A stretch of DNA of 6,923 nt from Salinirussus sp. (GTDB lineage Archaea; Halobacteriota; Halobacteria; Halobacteriales; Haloarculaceae). A model generated the notes under the pieces. That model made no database searches. It was not told where the DNA came from and saw only the letters and a program-made list of their open reading frames with translations. Where the stretch lies: contig JAQCNN010000052.1 of NCBI GenBank assembly GCA_028275005.1, positions 1 through 6,923 on the forward strand. The letters are read 5' to 3'. Below are positions 1 through 5,420 of the stretch, piece after piece. The translations under genes and the position numbers were made by a program. Numbering within the stretch: the first letter of the stretch is position 1; each line of letters opens with the position of its first letter.

Positions 1-16
1 TCGGGGGGTCCGGTGT

Positions 17-469
17 CTACATCTCGACGACAGCCTCGCAGTCGGGACACTCCAGGGTCACGCCGCTCTCGTCGACGACAGCTGTGTGGTAGTCGGCGCC
101 ACACTCCTCACAGGGCAGCGCCGAGCGTGTTTCGCCGGCGTCCTGTGGCGCGCCCATCGCGAGCGCCCGGACGCTGCCGTTGCTCTCGTTTTTCCCCTCC
201 TGGTACTCGCCGGGGGCAAACCTGACGACCTCGTCGGCCCCCACCTCGACCGCGCCGTCCATCGTCTCGAAGGTGGCCGTCCCCTCGATGACGTAGAAGA
301 CCTCCTCCTGGTTCATGTGGGTGTGGAGGCCGCCGGAGAATGAGTCGCCGGGTTCGAGTTCGTAGTAGTTCATCGCCATATCGCCCAGACTCAGCGACGC
401 GGTGGCGTGTTTCTGGACGGCGGCGACGCGTGGGTCGTTGTCGAGGTCGTCGATGGACACTTTCTCCAT
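17..469 (-). CDS. Cupin-domain protein with C-terminal zinc ribbon
   Basis: A 150-residue protein. Residues about 30-105 form a single cupin beta-barrel. Motif 1 is visible as H49-T-H51 with E56 seven residues before G63. Motif 2 aligns as G87 to N94, but the usual metal-ligand histidine is glutamine (Q90). After the barrel comes a paired CxxC zinc ribbon: C120/C123 and C141/C144. Cupins of this size are often small-molecule isomerases, dioxygenases or sensors; the substrate cannot be told from sequence. The start is the ATG at 469 because a TATA-like box lies 25-34 bases before it. The same frame stays open upstream through another gene, but that extension is R/P-rich and does not look like protein. 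The gene lies 74 bases downstream of another cupin gene on the same strand. The cupin fold is confident; the function is unknown. Confidence 0.9.
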   Translation of the reverse strand: MEKVSIDDLDNDPRVAAVQKHATASLSLGDMAMNYYELEPGDSFSGGLHTHMNQEEVFYVIEGTATFETMDGAVEVGADEVVRFAPGEYQEGKNESNGSVRALAMGAPQDAGETRSALPCEECGADYHTAVVDESGVTLECPDCEAVVEM

Positions 470-493
470 GTCGGTGTGCTCGGATGCGACCCT

Positions 494-503
494 GTTATGT
501 CTT
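494..503 (-). promoter_or_regulatory. TATA-like box for the cupin-zinc ribbon gene
   Basis: On the minus strand this reads AAGACATAAC, 25-34 bases before the ATG at 469. This fits a leaderless haloarchaeal transcript and suggests the gene has its own promoter in addition to any readthrough from the upstream cupin gene. Inferred from position and base composition only. Confidence 0.5.
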
Positions 504-543
504 GGCAAAGCGGTCACCCTCCCCGATACGCGACACCCACCGC

Positions 544-855
544 TTAGCCGGGCATCGGACAGAGGCTCGCGGTAAAGACCGCGACCGCCTCGGTGTCGTT
601 GCGCGCCCCGTGTGGGACACCGCGGTCGTGGTGAACGACGCCGGGGGCCTCGACGACCGCCTCCTCGCCGTCCTGGCGGACTGTCACGGCCCCCTCGACG
701 ACGTGGAAGACGTTCGTCGAGTCGGGGTGGTCGTGGGGCTCGAGTTCCGCGCCGGGCCCGAGCGCGAAGGCCTTCACGAGCACGTCCTCGGAGACGACAC
801 ACTCGGCGTCGAGGACTTCGCCCGGGTCGGGGTCGAGCTGCTGGTAATGGTCCAT
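544..855 (-). CDS. Small single-domain cupin protein
   Basis: A 103-residue protein that is almost entirely one cupin domain. Motif 1 has H41-D-H43 before G55, but the usual glutamate position is asparagine (N48); H51 lies nearby. Motif 2 is complete, from G79 through P81, H82 and N86. It probably binds a divalent metal and may act on, or sense, a small molecule; the substrate is unknown. The ATG at 855 is chosen over an in-frame start at 879 because a TATA-like box at 880-890 sits 26-35 bases before it and would overlap the longer version. It is divergent from the MBL-fold hydrolase gene at 949 (93-bp shared promoter region) and precedes a second cupin gene on the same strand. Confidence 0.88.
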   Translation of the reverse strand: MDHYQQLDPDPGEVLDAECVVSEDVLVKAFALGPGAELEPHDHPDSTNVFHVVEGAVTVRQDGEEAVVEAPGVVHHDRGVPHGARNDTEAVAVFTASLCPMPG

Positions 856-879
856 ACTCCACGGTCGACCGGCCGGCAC

Positions 880-890
880 TTAGCGGTTTG
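880..890 (-). promoter_or_regulatory. TATA-like box for the small cupin gene
   Basis: On the minus strand this reads CAAACCGCTAA, 26-35 bases before the ATG at 855. It is a weak match to a haloarchaeal TATA box but in the right place for leaderless transcription. Confidence 0.4.
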
Positions 891-918
891 CACGACCGAG
901 GCCGGTGTCCACGCTGGG

Positions 919-925
919 ATTTATT
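919..925 (+). promoter_or_regulatory. TATA box for the MBL-fold hydrolase gene
   Basis: ATTTATT lies 24-30 bases before the ATG at 949, the expected spacing for a leaderless transcript. The box is flanked by GGGA (916-919) and TCCC (925-928), a short inverted repeat centred on the TATA core; this could be an operator or chance. Confidence 0.65.
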
Positions 926-948
926 CCCGGCCGGCCCCACCCCACACC

Positions 949-1674
949 ATGGCCGAGATCCAGCTGGTCCGAAACGCCACACTCCTGGTCGAGGTCGGCG
1001 GGACGACCCTGCTCGTCGACCCGATGCTGAGCGAGCCGGGGGCGATCCCGCCGATCCCCAACTCGCCGAACGACCGCGAGAACCCGCTCGTCCCCGCCCC
1101 CGATGTCGGGCTGGCGCACGACGCTGTCCTCGTTACCCACCGCCACCGCGACCACTTCGACGACGCGGCCGTCGACCGGCTGGCCGCCGACGACCCGGTC
1201 CTCTGTCAGCCGGCCGAGGCGGCGGCCTTTCGCGAGGACGGCTTCGAGGACGTCCGCCCGGTTGAGGGGAGCCGTACCTACGCGGGTGTCGAGATCACCC
1301 GGACACCGGCCCGGCACGGCCACGGCGAACTCGCCGAGCAGATGGCCCCGGTCTCCGGGTTCGTCCTCGAAGGCGAGCAGCGCCTGTACCTCGCCGGCGA
1401 CACCGTCTGGTACGACGCCGTCCCCGAGACACTGGACCGCCACGACCCCGACTGCGTCGTGGTCAACGCCGGTGCCGCCGAGTTTGTCGAGGGCCGGCCA
1501 ATCACGATGGACATCGACGATGTCCGCCGGGTGTGTGCCCACGTCGACGACGACGTGCCCGTCATTGCCGACCACATGGAGGCGATCAACCACTGTCTGC
1601 TCACCCGCGAGGAGCTCCGGGCTGCTGTCGACGGTGTGACTGTCCCCGAGGACGGGGAGACAATCAGCGTCTGA
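949..1674 (+). CDS. Metallo-beta-lactamase-fold metal-dependent hydrolase
   Basis: A 241-residue protein with the compact MBL-fold layout of the UlaG/UPF0173-like group of zinc hydrolases. The N-terminal strands run through LLVDP at about residue 21. The metal-binding motif T-H64-R-H66-R-D68-H69 gives both metal sites. Further likely ligands are H123/H125 in RHGHG, D151 in AGDT, and H209 in ADHME. Length is normal for single-domain members, and no DNA- or RNA-binding extension is present. The protein has no signal peptide and is probably cytoplasmic; the substrate is unknown. The ATG at 949 is chosen because a good TATA box lies 24-30 bases upstream, although the frame is open further upstream across the small cupin gene on the other strand. 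Fold and metal binding are confident; the specific reaction is not. Confidence 0.93.
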   Translation: MAEIQLVRNATLLVEVGGTTLLVDPMLSEPGAIPPIPNSPNDRENPLVPAPDVGLAHDAVLVTHRHRDHFDDAAVDRLAADDPVLCQPAEAAAFREDGFEDVRPVEGSRTYAGVEITRTPARHGHGELAEQMAPVSGFVLEGEQRLYLAGDTVWYDAVPETLDRHDPDCVVVNAGAAEFVEGRPITMDIDDVRRVCAHVDDDVPVIADHMEAINHCLLTREELRAAVDGVTVPEDGETISV

Positions 1675-1712
1675 CGCGCCCGGCGAGCCCGTGGCCGGAC
1701 ACCCAGGAAGCA

Positions 1713-1718
1713 TTTACT
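1713..1718 (+). promoter_or_regulatory. TATA box for the lipoprotein gene
   Basis: TTTACT lies 23-28 bases before the ATG at 1741, inside the 66-bp gap after the hydrolase gene. It favours 1741 over the in-frame GTG at 1720, which would place the box inside the leader. Confidence 0.55.
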
Positions 1719-1740
1719 CGTGCCCGCCAGACGAGCGGAC

Positions 1741-2604
1741 ATGCGACGACGCGACTTTCTCGCGCTATCGGGTGTGGCAGCCGGGCTGGTCGGCCTGGCT
1801 GGCTGTGCCGGCCAAGCCGGGACGCGGACGCTCCCGACGCCGCTCACCGAAGACCCCGACCCACTCCTCGGGGCGAGCTACCGCCTCGGCGAGGAAGCCA
1901 CGGTCGAGTCGACTACCGTCGCCGTCCTGGACGCCACCGTCCGACGCTCGGAGCACTACCGCACGGCGTCGGGGACACTCGACATCTATGCCCCCTCGGA
2001 CAGCCGCCTCGTCTCGGTCAGGGCTACCGCCGAGGGCGAGTCGCGCCCGCCGCTGTCGGCCTTTGGACTCCGGGTCGGGGGGACGACACACCCGGCACAG
2101 TCCTCGGTCGAGGGGCGCCCGCGCTCGGCGGTGCTCAGCCGGTACGACCCCTACGGCCCGGACGCCGAACCGGACCCCGACGGCCGGCTGCTGCTGTTCG
2201 AGGTGCCGGCCGAGAGCACGGGTGAGACGGTCGCGGTCGTCTGGACACCCACCGACGGAGCACCGGCCTACTGGCCGCTCCGCGACCGGCAGCGGGCAGC
2301 CCTCCGGCGCCCACTGGCGCCGGTGACCGTCGAGGGGTTCGAGCTGCCGGCCACCGCGGCCGAAGACGCCGACCCGACGGCGACCCTCCGCGTCCAAAAC
2401 AGCGGGAACGTCGACGGGACGCTCCGTGCGGCGCTGAACTACGCGGGGTCGGTCGACGCCGCCGAGACCCTCTCGGTGTCGGTTCCCGCCGGGGAGACGA
2501 CGACGAGGGAGTACGACCTCCCCTGGAGCGGTCGGCGTCTCGAGGTCGAACTCGCCTGGGCGGGCCCCCACGAACAGCGGACCATCGAGCCCGAGGGCGG
2601 GTAG
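1741..2604 (+). CDS. Tat-exported lipoprotein, beta-rich, unknown function
   Basis: A 287-residue protein that starts with a twin-arginine signal (R2-R3-R4-D5-F6-L7), a short hydrophobic stretch, and a lipobox LAGC with C22 as the likely lipidated cysteine. Haloarchaea commonly export folded lipoproteins this way and anchor them on the outer face of the membrane. Residues about 45-185 look like a beta-sandwich domain, with a repeated pattern of alternating hydrophobic residues. Residues about 193-280 resemble a CARDB/FxLYD-like Ig-fold: a conserved-looking NSGNVDG turn, then VPAGETTT and a final strand pair. Such domains usually mediate binding on the cell surface; a ligand cannot be named. 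The gene has its own promoter. I do not recognise a named family for the whole protein. Confidence 0.9.
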   Translation: MRRRDFLALSGVAAGLVGLAGCAGQAGTRTLPTPLTEDPDPLLGASYRLGEEATVESTTVAVLDATVRRSEHYRTASGTLDIYAPSDSRLVSVRATAEGESRPPLSAFGLRVGGTTHPAQSSVEGRPRSAVLSRYDPYGPDAEPDPDGRLLLFEVPAESTGETVAVVWTPTDGAPAYWPLRDRQRAALRRPLAPVTVEGFELPATAAEDADPTATLRVQNSGNVDGTLRAALNYAGSVDAAETLSVSVPAGETTTREYDLPWSGRRLEVELAWAGPHEQRTIEPEGG

Positions 2605-2626
2605 CGGGCGCGGACAGGCCTGGTCT

Positions 2627-2640
2627 GGTCCCGTCGGACC
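2627..2640 (+). repeat. Short hairpin after the lipoprotein gene
   Basis: GGTCC and GGACC form a perfect 5-bp stem around a 4-nt loop, 22 bases after the lipoprotein stop codon and before the promoter of the next gene. It may help end transcription, but the stem is short and no T-rich tract follows, so chance is possible. Confidence 0.25.
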
Positions 2641-2686
2641 CCATGAAACCGACACACAGAAGTAGGCGACCGGGAAAGGTCGGCAC

Positions 2687-2872
2687 ATGGCAGACGACCA
2701 CGACGCGGACCGGCCGGCCTACGACCCCGGTGTGCCGACCCCGCCGGAGCGCGAGCCCCCGCTCCGGTCGACGGCTCCACAGACCGGGTTTACGATGCGC
2801 CAGGTCGGGTTCGGCGCCTTGGTCACGCTCGTCGGGCTGGTCGTCATCTTCGGCCTGCCGCTGCTCCTCTGA
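2687..2872 (+). CDS. Small single-span membrane protein (possibly DUF7550-like)
   Basis: A 61-residue protein. The first 35 residues are polar, acidic and proline-rich (MADDHDADRP...). Residues about 40-61 are one hydrophobic span ending in GLPLLL, with no tail after it. The pattern of a histidine/aspartate-rich cytoplasmic head plus a C-terminal helix is shared by a widespread class of tiny haloarchaeal membrane proteins; from memory it resembles DUF7550, but that cannot be confirmed here. The ATG at 2687 has a weak TATA-like stretch (CAGAAGTAG, 2657-2665) 22-30 bases upstream. It lies 46 bases before the tRNA and on the same strand. Its role is unknown. Confidence 0.8.
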   Translation: MADDHDADRPAYDPGVPTPPEREPPLRSTAPQTGFTMRQVGFGALVTLVGLVVIFGLPLLL

Positions 2873-2884
2873 GCGAGATGGGAA

Positions 2885-2892
2885 GGTTAAAG
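2885..2892 (+). promoter_or_regulatory. TATA box for tRNA-Met
   Basis: GGTTAAAG lies 27-34 bases before the first tRNA base, the usual archaeal distance. Between the box and the tRNA, CGAAACCG (2895-2902) and CGGTTCG (2908-2914) can pair with one bulged base. Confidence 0.6.
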
Positions 2893-2918
2893 AGCGAAAC
2901 CGCGCTACGGTTCGTTGC

Positions 2919-3046
2919 GCCCGGGTGGCTTAGCTGGACATAGCGCCGCACTCATAGGGTTCTCACACACGCGGCACGCGTCCCCCGAGGGTCGTCCTCG
3001 GACCTGGGATATGCGGAGATCGAGGGTTCGGAGCCCTCCCCGGGCA
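2919..3046 (+). tRNA. Elongator tRNA-Met (CAU), intron-containing
   Basis: The acceptor arms GCCCGGG (2919-2925) and CCCGGGC (3039-3045) pair over 7 bp, with discriminator A at 3046 and no encoded CCA. The D arm is GCTTAGCTGG to TAGC. The anticodon stem CCGCA (2946-2950) pairs with TGCGG (3012-3016), and the loop CTCATA places CAT at 2953-2955. The T arm GAGGG/CCCTC (3022-3026 and 3034-3038) encloses TTCGGAG. The intron at 2957-3010 lies between positions 37 and 38, the usual archaeal site. Mature length is 74 nt. The G1-C72 acceptor pair and the GCTTAGCTGG D arm point to the elongator rather than the initiator methionine tRNA. A CAU tRNA-Ile2 is the main alternative, but the intron and D arm fit Met better. 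Confidence 0.95.
2957..3010 (+). other. tRNA-Met intron with bulge-helix-bulge splice sites
   Basis: This is a 54-nt intron with a textbook archaeal splice motif. Exon CTCA (2951-2954) pairs with intron TGGG (3005-3008, one G-T pair) to form the central 4-bp helix. The 3-nt bulges are TAG (2955-2957, cut after 2956) and ATA (3009-3011, cut after 3010). The outer helices are the anticodon stem and GGTTC (2958-2962) with GGACC (3000-3004, one G-T pair). A second hairpin inside, CGAGG/CCTCG (2986-2990 and 2996-3000), partly competes with the outer helix. I see no box C or box D sequence, so it does not appear to host a methylation guide. Confidence 0.9.
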
Positions 3047-3073
3047 CTTCTCGGACTCGGTAGACACACGAGC

Positions 3074-3117
3074 GTGCCACACTGCAGGCACCCCACCGAC
3101 CCCTTCGGAGCGGTCGG
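3074..3117 (+). repeat. Two tandem hairpins between tRNA-Met and the zinc microprotein
   Basis: GTGCC (3074-3078) pairs with GGCAC (3087-3091), and CCGACC (3096-3101) pairs with GGTCGG (3112-3117); the second loop contains CTTCGG. They begin 28 bases after the tRNA and could mark the end of the tRNA transcript or a leader of the next gene. Short GC-rich stems occur by chance in such DNA. Confidence 0.3.
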
Positions 3118-3192
3118 AACGGAGCCCCGACAGCCCCCTCAGCAGACGTGGTCGGCGAGTCGCTTTCCTGCCACCAGACCGTACCGTGGGCT

Positions 3193-3321
3193 GTGTCAGT
3201 TGGAACCTGTCCGTCGTGTGGCGTGGACTTCGATGTCGAGGACGCCGAGGCGGGCCTCCTCTTCCGGGCCGTGGTCTGTCCGGGGTGTCACGAGGCGTTC
3301 CCGGCCCCGTCAGGGAACTGA
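3193..3321 (+). CDS. 42-residue two-knuckle zinc-finger microprotein
   Basis: Translated from the GTG at 3193, this gives 42 residues with two zinc knuckles, C6-P-S-C9-G and C29-P-G-C32. They are separated by an acidic linker (about residues 11-20), with a short tail after the second pair. Four cysteines in CPxC pairs are the hallmark of the small CPxCG-type zinc-finger proteins common in haloarchaea, several of which affect growth or motility in Haloferax; the partner here is unknown. The reading frame is open back to a GTG at 3148 (57 residues), which adds a fifth cysteine. I prefer 3193 because the homologous-looking part begins just before the first knuckle, but neither start has a clear TATA box. 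A perfect stem-loop directly follows the stop codon, which supports a real gene end. Codon use is haloarchaeal (GTC, GAC, GAG, GCC). Confidence 0.72.
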   Translation: MSVGTCPSCGVDFDVEDAEAGLLFRAVVCPGCHEAFPAPSGN

Positions 3322-3340
3322 CGGGCGGCGAGACCGCCCG
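3322..3340 (+). terminator. Stem-loop directly after the zinc microprotein stop
   Basis: CGGGCGG (3322-3328) and CCGCCCG (3334-3340) form a perfect 7-bp stem with a 5-nt loop, starting at the first base after TGA. It could act as a terminator or 3'-end stabiliser. No T-tract follows. The remaining bases to 3556 hold no gene that I can support. Confidence 0.45.
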
Positions 3341-3556
3341 GCTCCGGGGCTCACAGGGGTGGTGCCGGCAGGGCGACGCCGGCCGGAATGGCTACCACCT
3401 GCTCTCTACCCGACCCTTGCCCGCGTCTCCTGCTGGCAGAGGCCGCCTGCATCGTAACACGACTCCGCTGAAAGCCTCGGTCGGTGACGGACTTTGGAGG
3501 CTGTACAGATAGCGGGCAGACAGTCACACGACCGGAGTGTGGCCGTGTAACCGCCG

Positions 3557-3937
3557 TCAGAGGTTGTCGAGTGCGTCCTCGACGTCGAACGTCTCCGTCG
3601 AGGAGTCGAACTCGCGGCGCGAGGGTGGGCCATCGGTGTCCGGACGGTCGACGACCCGGACCCTGTCGTCGGGCAGGCTCTCGGTGTCGGCACGCACCGT
3701 TGCCCGGTACTTCACCATCCCGTCCGCCCTCAGCACCTCGAACGGCGTCTCGACCTCGACGACCTCCGTGAACAGCGCCTCGACAACGACGGCGACGACC
3801 TCGGCGTGGTGCCACCCCGTCGGCGGCCGCCAAGGGAGGCCGTTTGCCCTTGTTCGGTCGCGGTGTGGCACGTCGTCGGACTGCAGTATCGCGGCGAAGT
3901 CGACGTGGAGGTCGACCGACTCGGTGTCGAAGCTCAC
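3557..3937 (-). CDS. Hypothetical haloarchaeal protein
   Basis: A 126-residue acidic protein, starting at a GTG. An N-terminal part (residues 1-45) has a charged stretch around RDRTRANG and a tryptophan-containing turn (LPWRPP, then GWHH). A helix about 45-60 (AEVVAVVVEALF) is followed by EVETPFEVLRADG and a strand (MVKYRATV). The C-terminal third is acidic and probably disordered, ending DVEDALDNL. There is no signal peptide, no membrane span and no cysteine. I do not recognise a family. Amino-acid make-up and codon use are clearly haloarchaeal, which separates it from the arginine-rich shadow frames over the same DNA. A weak TATA-like stretch (GAAGATTC on the minus strand, 3963-3970) lies 26-33 bases before the start. 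It converges with the zinc microprotein and has a long 5' gap behind it. Confidence 0.75.
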   Translation of the reverse strand: MSFDTESVDLHVDFAAILQSDDVPHRDRTRANGLPWRPPTGWHHAEVVAVVVEALFTEVVEVETPFEVLRADGMVKYRATVRADTESLPDDRVRVVDRPDTDGPPSRREFDSSTETFDVEDALDNL

Positions 3938-4068
3938 GGCCCAGAGTTTGACTCCTGTGCCCCTGAATCTTCGGTCAGCGCGACCGTCGACCCGGTGTGA
4001 CGCCGACCTGTGTTCGACCGTACAAGCGCGTGGCTACCCGCCGTATCAAACACACAGAGTAATCTGCC

Positions 4069-4111
4069 GCCGGTCGGCTGGACTGTGGCAGGATAGCAGG
4101 TGCCGACCGGC
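4069..4111. repeat. 10-bp perfect inverted repeat, 23-nt loop
   Basis: GCCGGTCGGC (4069-4078) and GCCGACCGGC (4102-4111) are exact reverse complements. As RNA they would form a very stable stem with a 23-nt loop. It lies inside the long non-coding gap, 132 bases before the hypothetical gene start on the opposite strand. It could be part of a structured RNA, a terminator for either strand, or a protein-binding site. Confidence 0.6.
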
Positions 4112-4169
4112 AACACCGAACGGGACACCCTGTTGAGTTGGGCTACATGCCTCGTTCCGATGCCCCATC

Positions 4170-4190
4170 GTGTGTATGCGTATCACACAC
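4170..4190. repeat. GTGTGT-N9-ACACAC inverted repeat
   Basis: GTGTGT (4170-4175) and ACACAC (4185-4190) are reverse complements around an A/T-containing 9-bp centre (ATGCGTATC). The size and symmetry fit a binding site for a dimeric regulator, but no start codon of a supported gene lies close by. Confidence 0.35.
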
Positions 4191-4402
4191 AAGTGGAGCC
4201 GGGCTGGCATACAAAGCGGGGCCGGCTGAGCGGCGACCGGCGAGCGTGCCACCAGGCGGTGCAACGGGCCAGTCCCCGTGGGTAGCAGCGCCCGCCGGTC
4301 CCGTTCACTCACGGTACCGGACAGACCCGCGTTCGGCCTCGAGACGGGCCGGACGGCTCCGGGGGCTCCAACGCCGACACCACACCTGGGGCGTTGGGTA
4401 GG

Positions 4403-5233
4403 CTACTTCACCTCCAGGCTGGCGTCGCGGAGAACGGCGTTGACCGCGCCGCCGAGGAGGACGACGATACTGGCAAAGTACAGCCACGTGACAAACAGGA
4501 GGACGGCGCCGATCATCCCGTACGCCGCGTAGCGGGCGGCGTTTGCGGCGTAAAGCCGAAAGCCGAGCTGTAGGAGCATCCACCCGCCGGCAGCGACAAC
4601 CGCCCCCGGCAGCACCTCGCGAACCGACGCGTCGACCGGGGGGAGCACGTAGTAGATCGGGAGGAACGCAACGCCGAGCAGGGCACTCAGCAGTAGCGAC
4701 CCGAGGACGTTCACGAGGGGAAATTCGAGGGGCAACACCGAGAGTGCAACGCCGACGGCGACGACCAGCCCGATGGCGAGCGCGATCCCGACGACCACGA
4801 CGAGACCGTTCCGGACCTGCTCGAGCAGTGACGTCTCCACGCCGTCGAGATACAACTCGTCGAACGCCTGGTCGAGGCCGCGAAAGAGCTTCAGGGCGCT
4901 CCAGCCCAGCCCGAGAAACCCGACGATGGATGCAGCCCCTCGGCCGGCGGTCTGTGTGAGCGCCTCTGTTATGCTATCCTGGCCCGCGGACGAGAGCTGC
5001 TGGCCGAGGATGTCGGTCACCTGGCCCGCCAGCGCGTCGCCGCCGACGAACGAGGCAACCGCCACAGTGAGGAGTATCAGCGGGATGAGCGAAACAAAGG
5101 TGTAGAAGGCAATACCGGCCGCCAGGTACGTGAGGTTGCGGTCGACCGCGAGGACAACGACACCGCGGACGGTCAGGCCCGCCCGCTCCAGGGGAGCGGG
5201 AACGTACCGACCGATCCCGGTATCACTGCTCAT
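4403..5233 (-). CDS. YihY/BrkB-family integral membrane protein
   Basis: A 276-residue polytopic protein in the YihY/virulence factor BrkB family (often misnamed RNase BN). Family hallmarks are an N-terminal amphipathic region ending near DRNLTYLAAGIAFYTF, then LIPLILL, and the central stretch GLGWSALKLFRGLDQAFDELY. Hydrophobic spans lie at about residues 36-63, 100-118, 143-168, 174-198, 207-233 and 239-265, giving six. Length is typical. Members sit in the cytoplasmic membrane; their molecular function is not established. The ATG at 5233 is preferred; an in-frame GTG at 5257 would add eight residues, and the TATA-like box at 5274-5282 lies between the ideal distances for the two, so the start is uncertain. 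It is a single-gene unit. Confidence 0.93.
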   Translation of the reverse strand: MSSDTGIGRYVPAPLERAGLTVRGVVVLAVDRNLTYLAAGIAFYTFVSLIPLILLTVAVASFVGGDALAGQVTDILGQQLSSAGQDSITEALTQTAGRGAASIVGFLGLGWSALKLFRGLDQAFDELYLDGVETSLLEQVRNGLVVVVGIALAIGLVVAVGVALSVLPLEFPLVNVLGSLLLSALLGVAFLPIYYVLPPVDASVREVLPGAVVAAGGWMLLQLGFRLYAANAARYAAYGMIGAVLLFVTWLYFASIVVLLGGAVNAVLRDASLEVK

Positions 5234-5273
5234 CGTACGTCGTGCACACAGCCACACACTACCCCAGGCGCGT

Positions 5274-5282
5274 AGTTATTTG
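5274..5282 (-). promoter_or_regulatory. TATA-like box for the YihY-family gene
   Basis: On the minus strand this reads CAAATAACT, 41-49 bases before the ATG at 5233 and 17-25 before the GTG at 5257. It predicts either a leader of roughly 15-20 nt with the ATG or a near-leaderless message with the GTG. Confidence 0.5.
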
Positions 5283-5420
5283 ATGCGTATCGCCCAGGGA
5301 CGGCGAACCCGGGCAGAGCACCCCGGAATAAGCCAGGGTTGTCGAGAGAACGACCGGCCCGCAGACACCGTGTGTCCTGTGTCCGGTGCTGAACCCGCCG
5401 GGACCGCGGGTCACCCTGTC

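Larger units (their letters stand above)
3938..4402. other. 465-bp gap without a convincing gene
   Basis: The open frames here are short and code for R/S/H/C/P-rich sequences unlike neighbouring proteins, so I call no gene. The region holds a 10-bp perfect inverted repeat (4069-4111), a GTGTGT/ACACAC inverted repeat (4170-4190), and the promoter of the hypothetical gene at its left edge. About 4020-4220 has more A/T-containing stretches than the surrounding coding DNA, for example CATACAAAG at 4209-4217. I did not find signature segments of RNase P RNA or SRP RNA. The gap could encode a non-coding RNA or be a decayed gene. Confidence 0.5.

Noticed and set aside
340..948. Upstream extension of the MBL hydrolase frame from 340
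   Set aside because: It overlaps two cupin genes on the other strand, and the ATG at 949 has a well-placed TATA box and matches the family N-terminus.
470..982. N-terminal extension of the distal cupin frame up to 982 on the minus strand
   Set aside because: The extension is arginine/proline/glycine-rich, runs over the proximal cupin gene, and a TATA-like box supports the internal ATG at 469.
880..1713. Long minus-strand open frame opposite the MBL hydrolase
   Set aside because: High GC at third positions keeps the antisense frame open; the plus strand encodes clear MBL metal motifs.
1765..2688. Minus-strand 307-codon open frame opposite the lipoprotein gene
   Set aside because: Its product is R/P/G-rich with no recognisable domain, whereas the plus strand has a Tat signal, lipobox and beta-rich domains.
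2915..3457. Plus-strand open frame running through the tRNA and zinc microprotein
   Set aside because: It translates the tRNA gene itself and has an arginine/proline-rich composition unlike haloarchaeal proteins.
4046..4312. Minus-strand 88-codon and plus-strand 61- and 87-codon frames in the gap
   Set aside because: Their products are rich in R, H, S and C with few acidic residues, unlike the surrounding genes, and none has a well-placed TATA box.
3938..4402. RNase P RNA or SRP RNA in the gap
   Set aside because: I could not find the conserved core segments of either RNA on either strand by eye.
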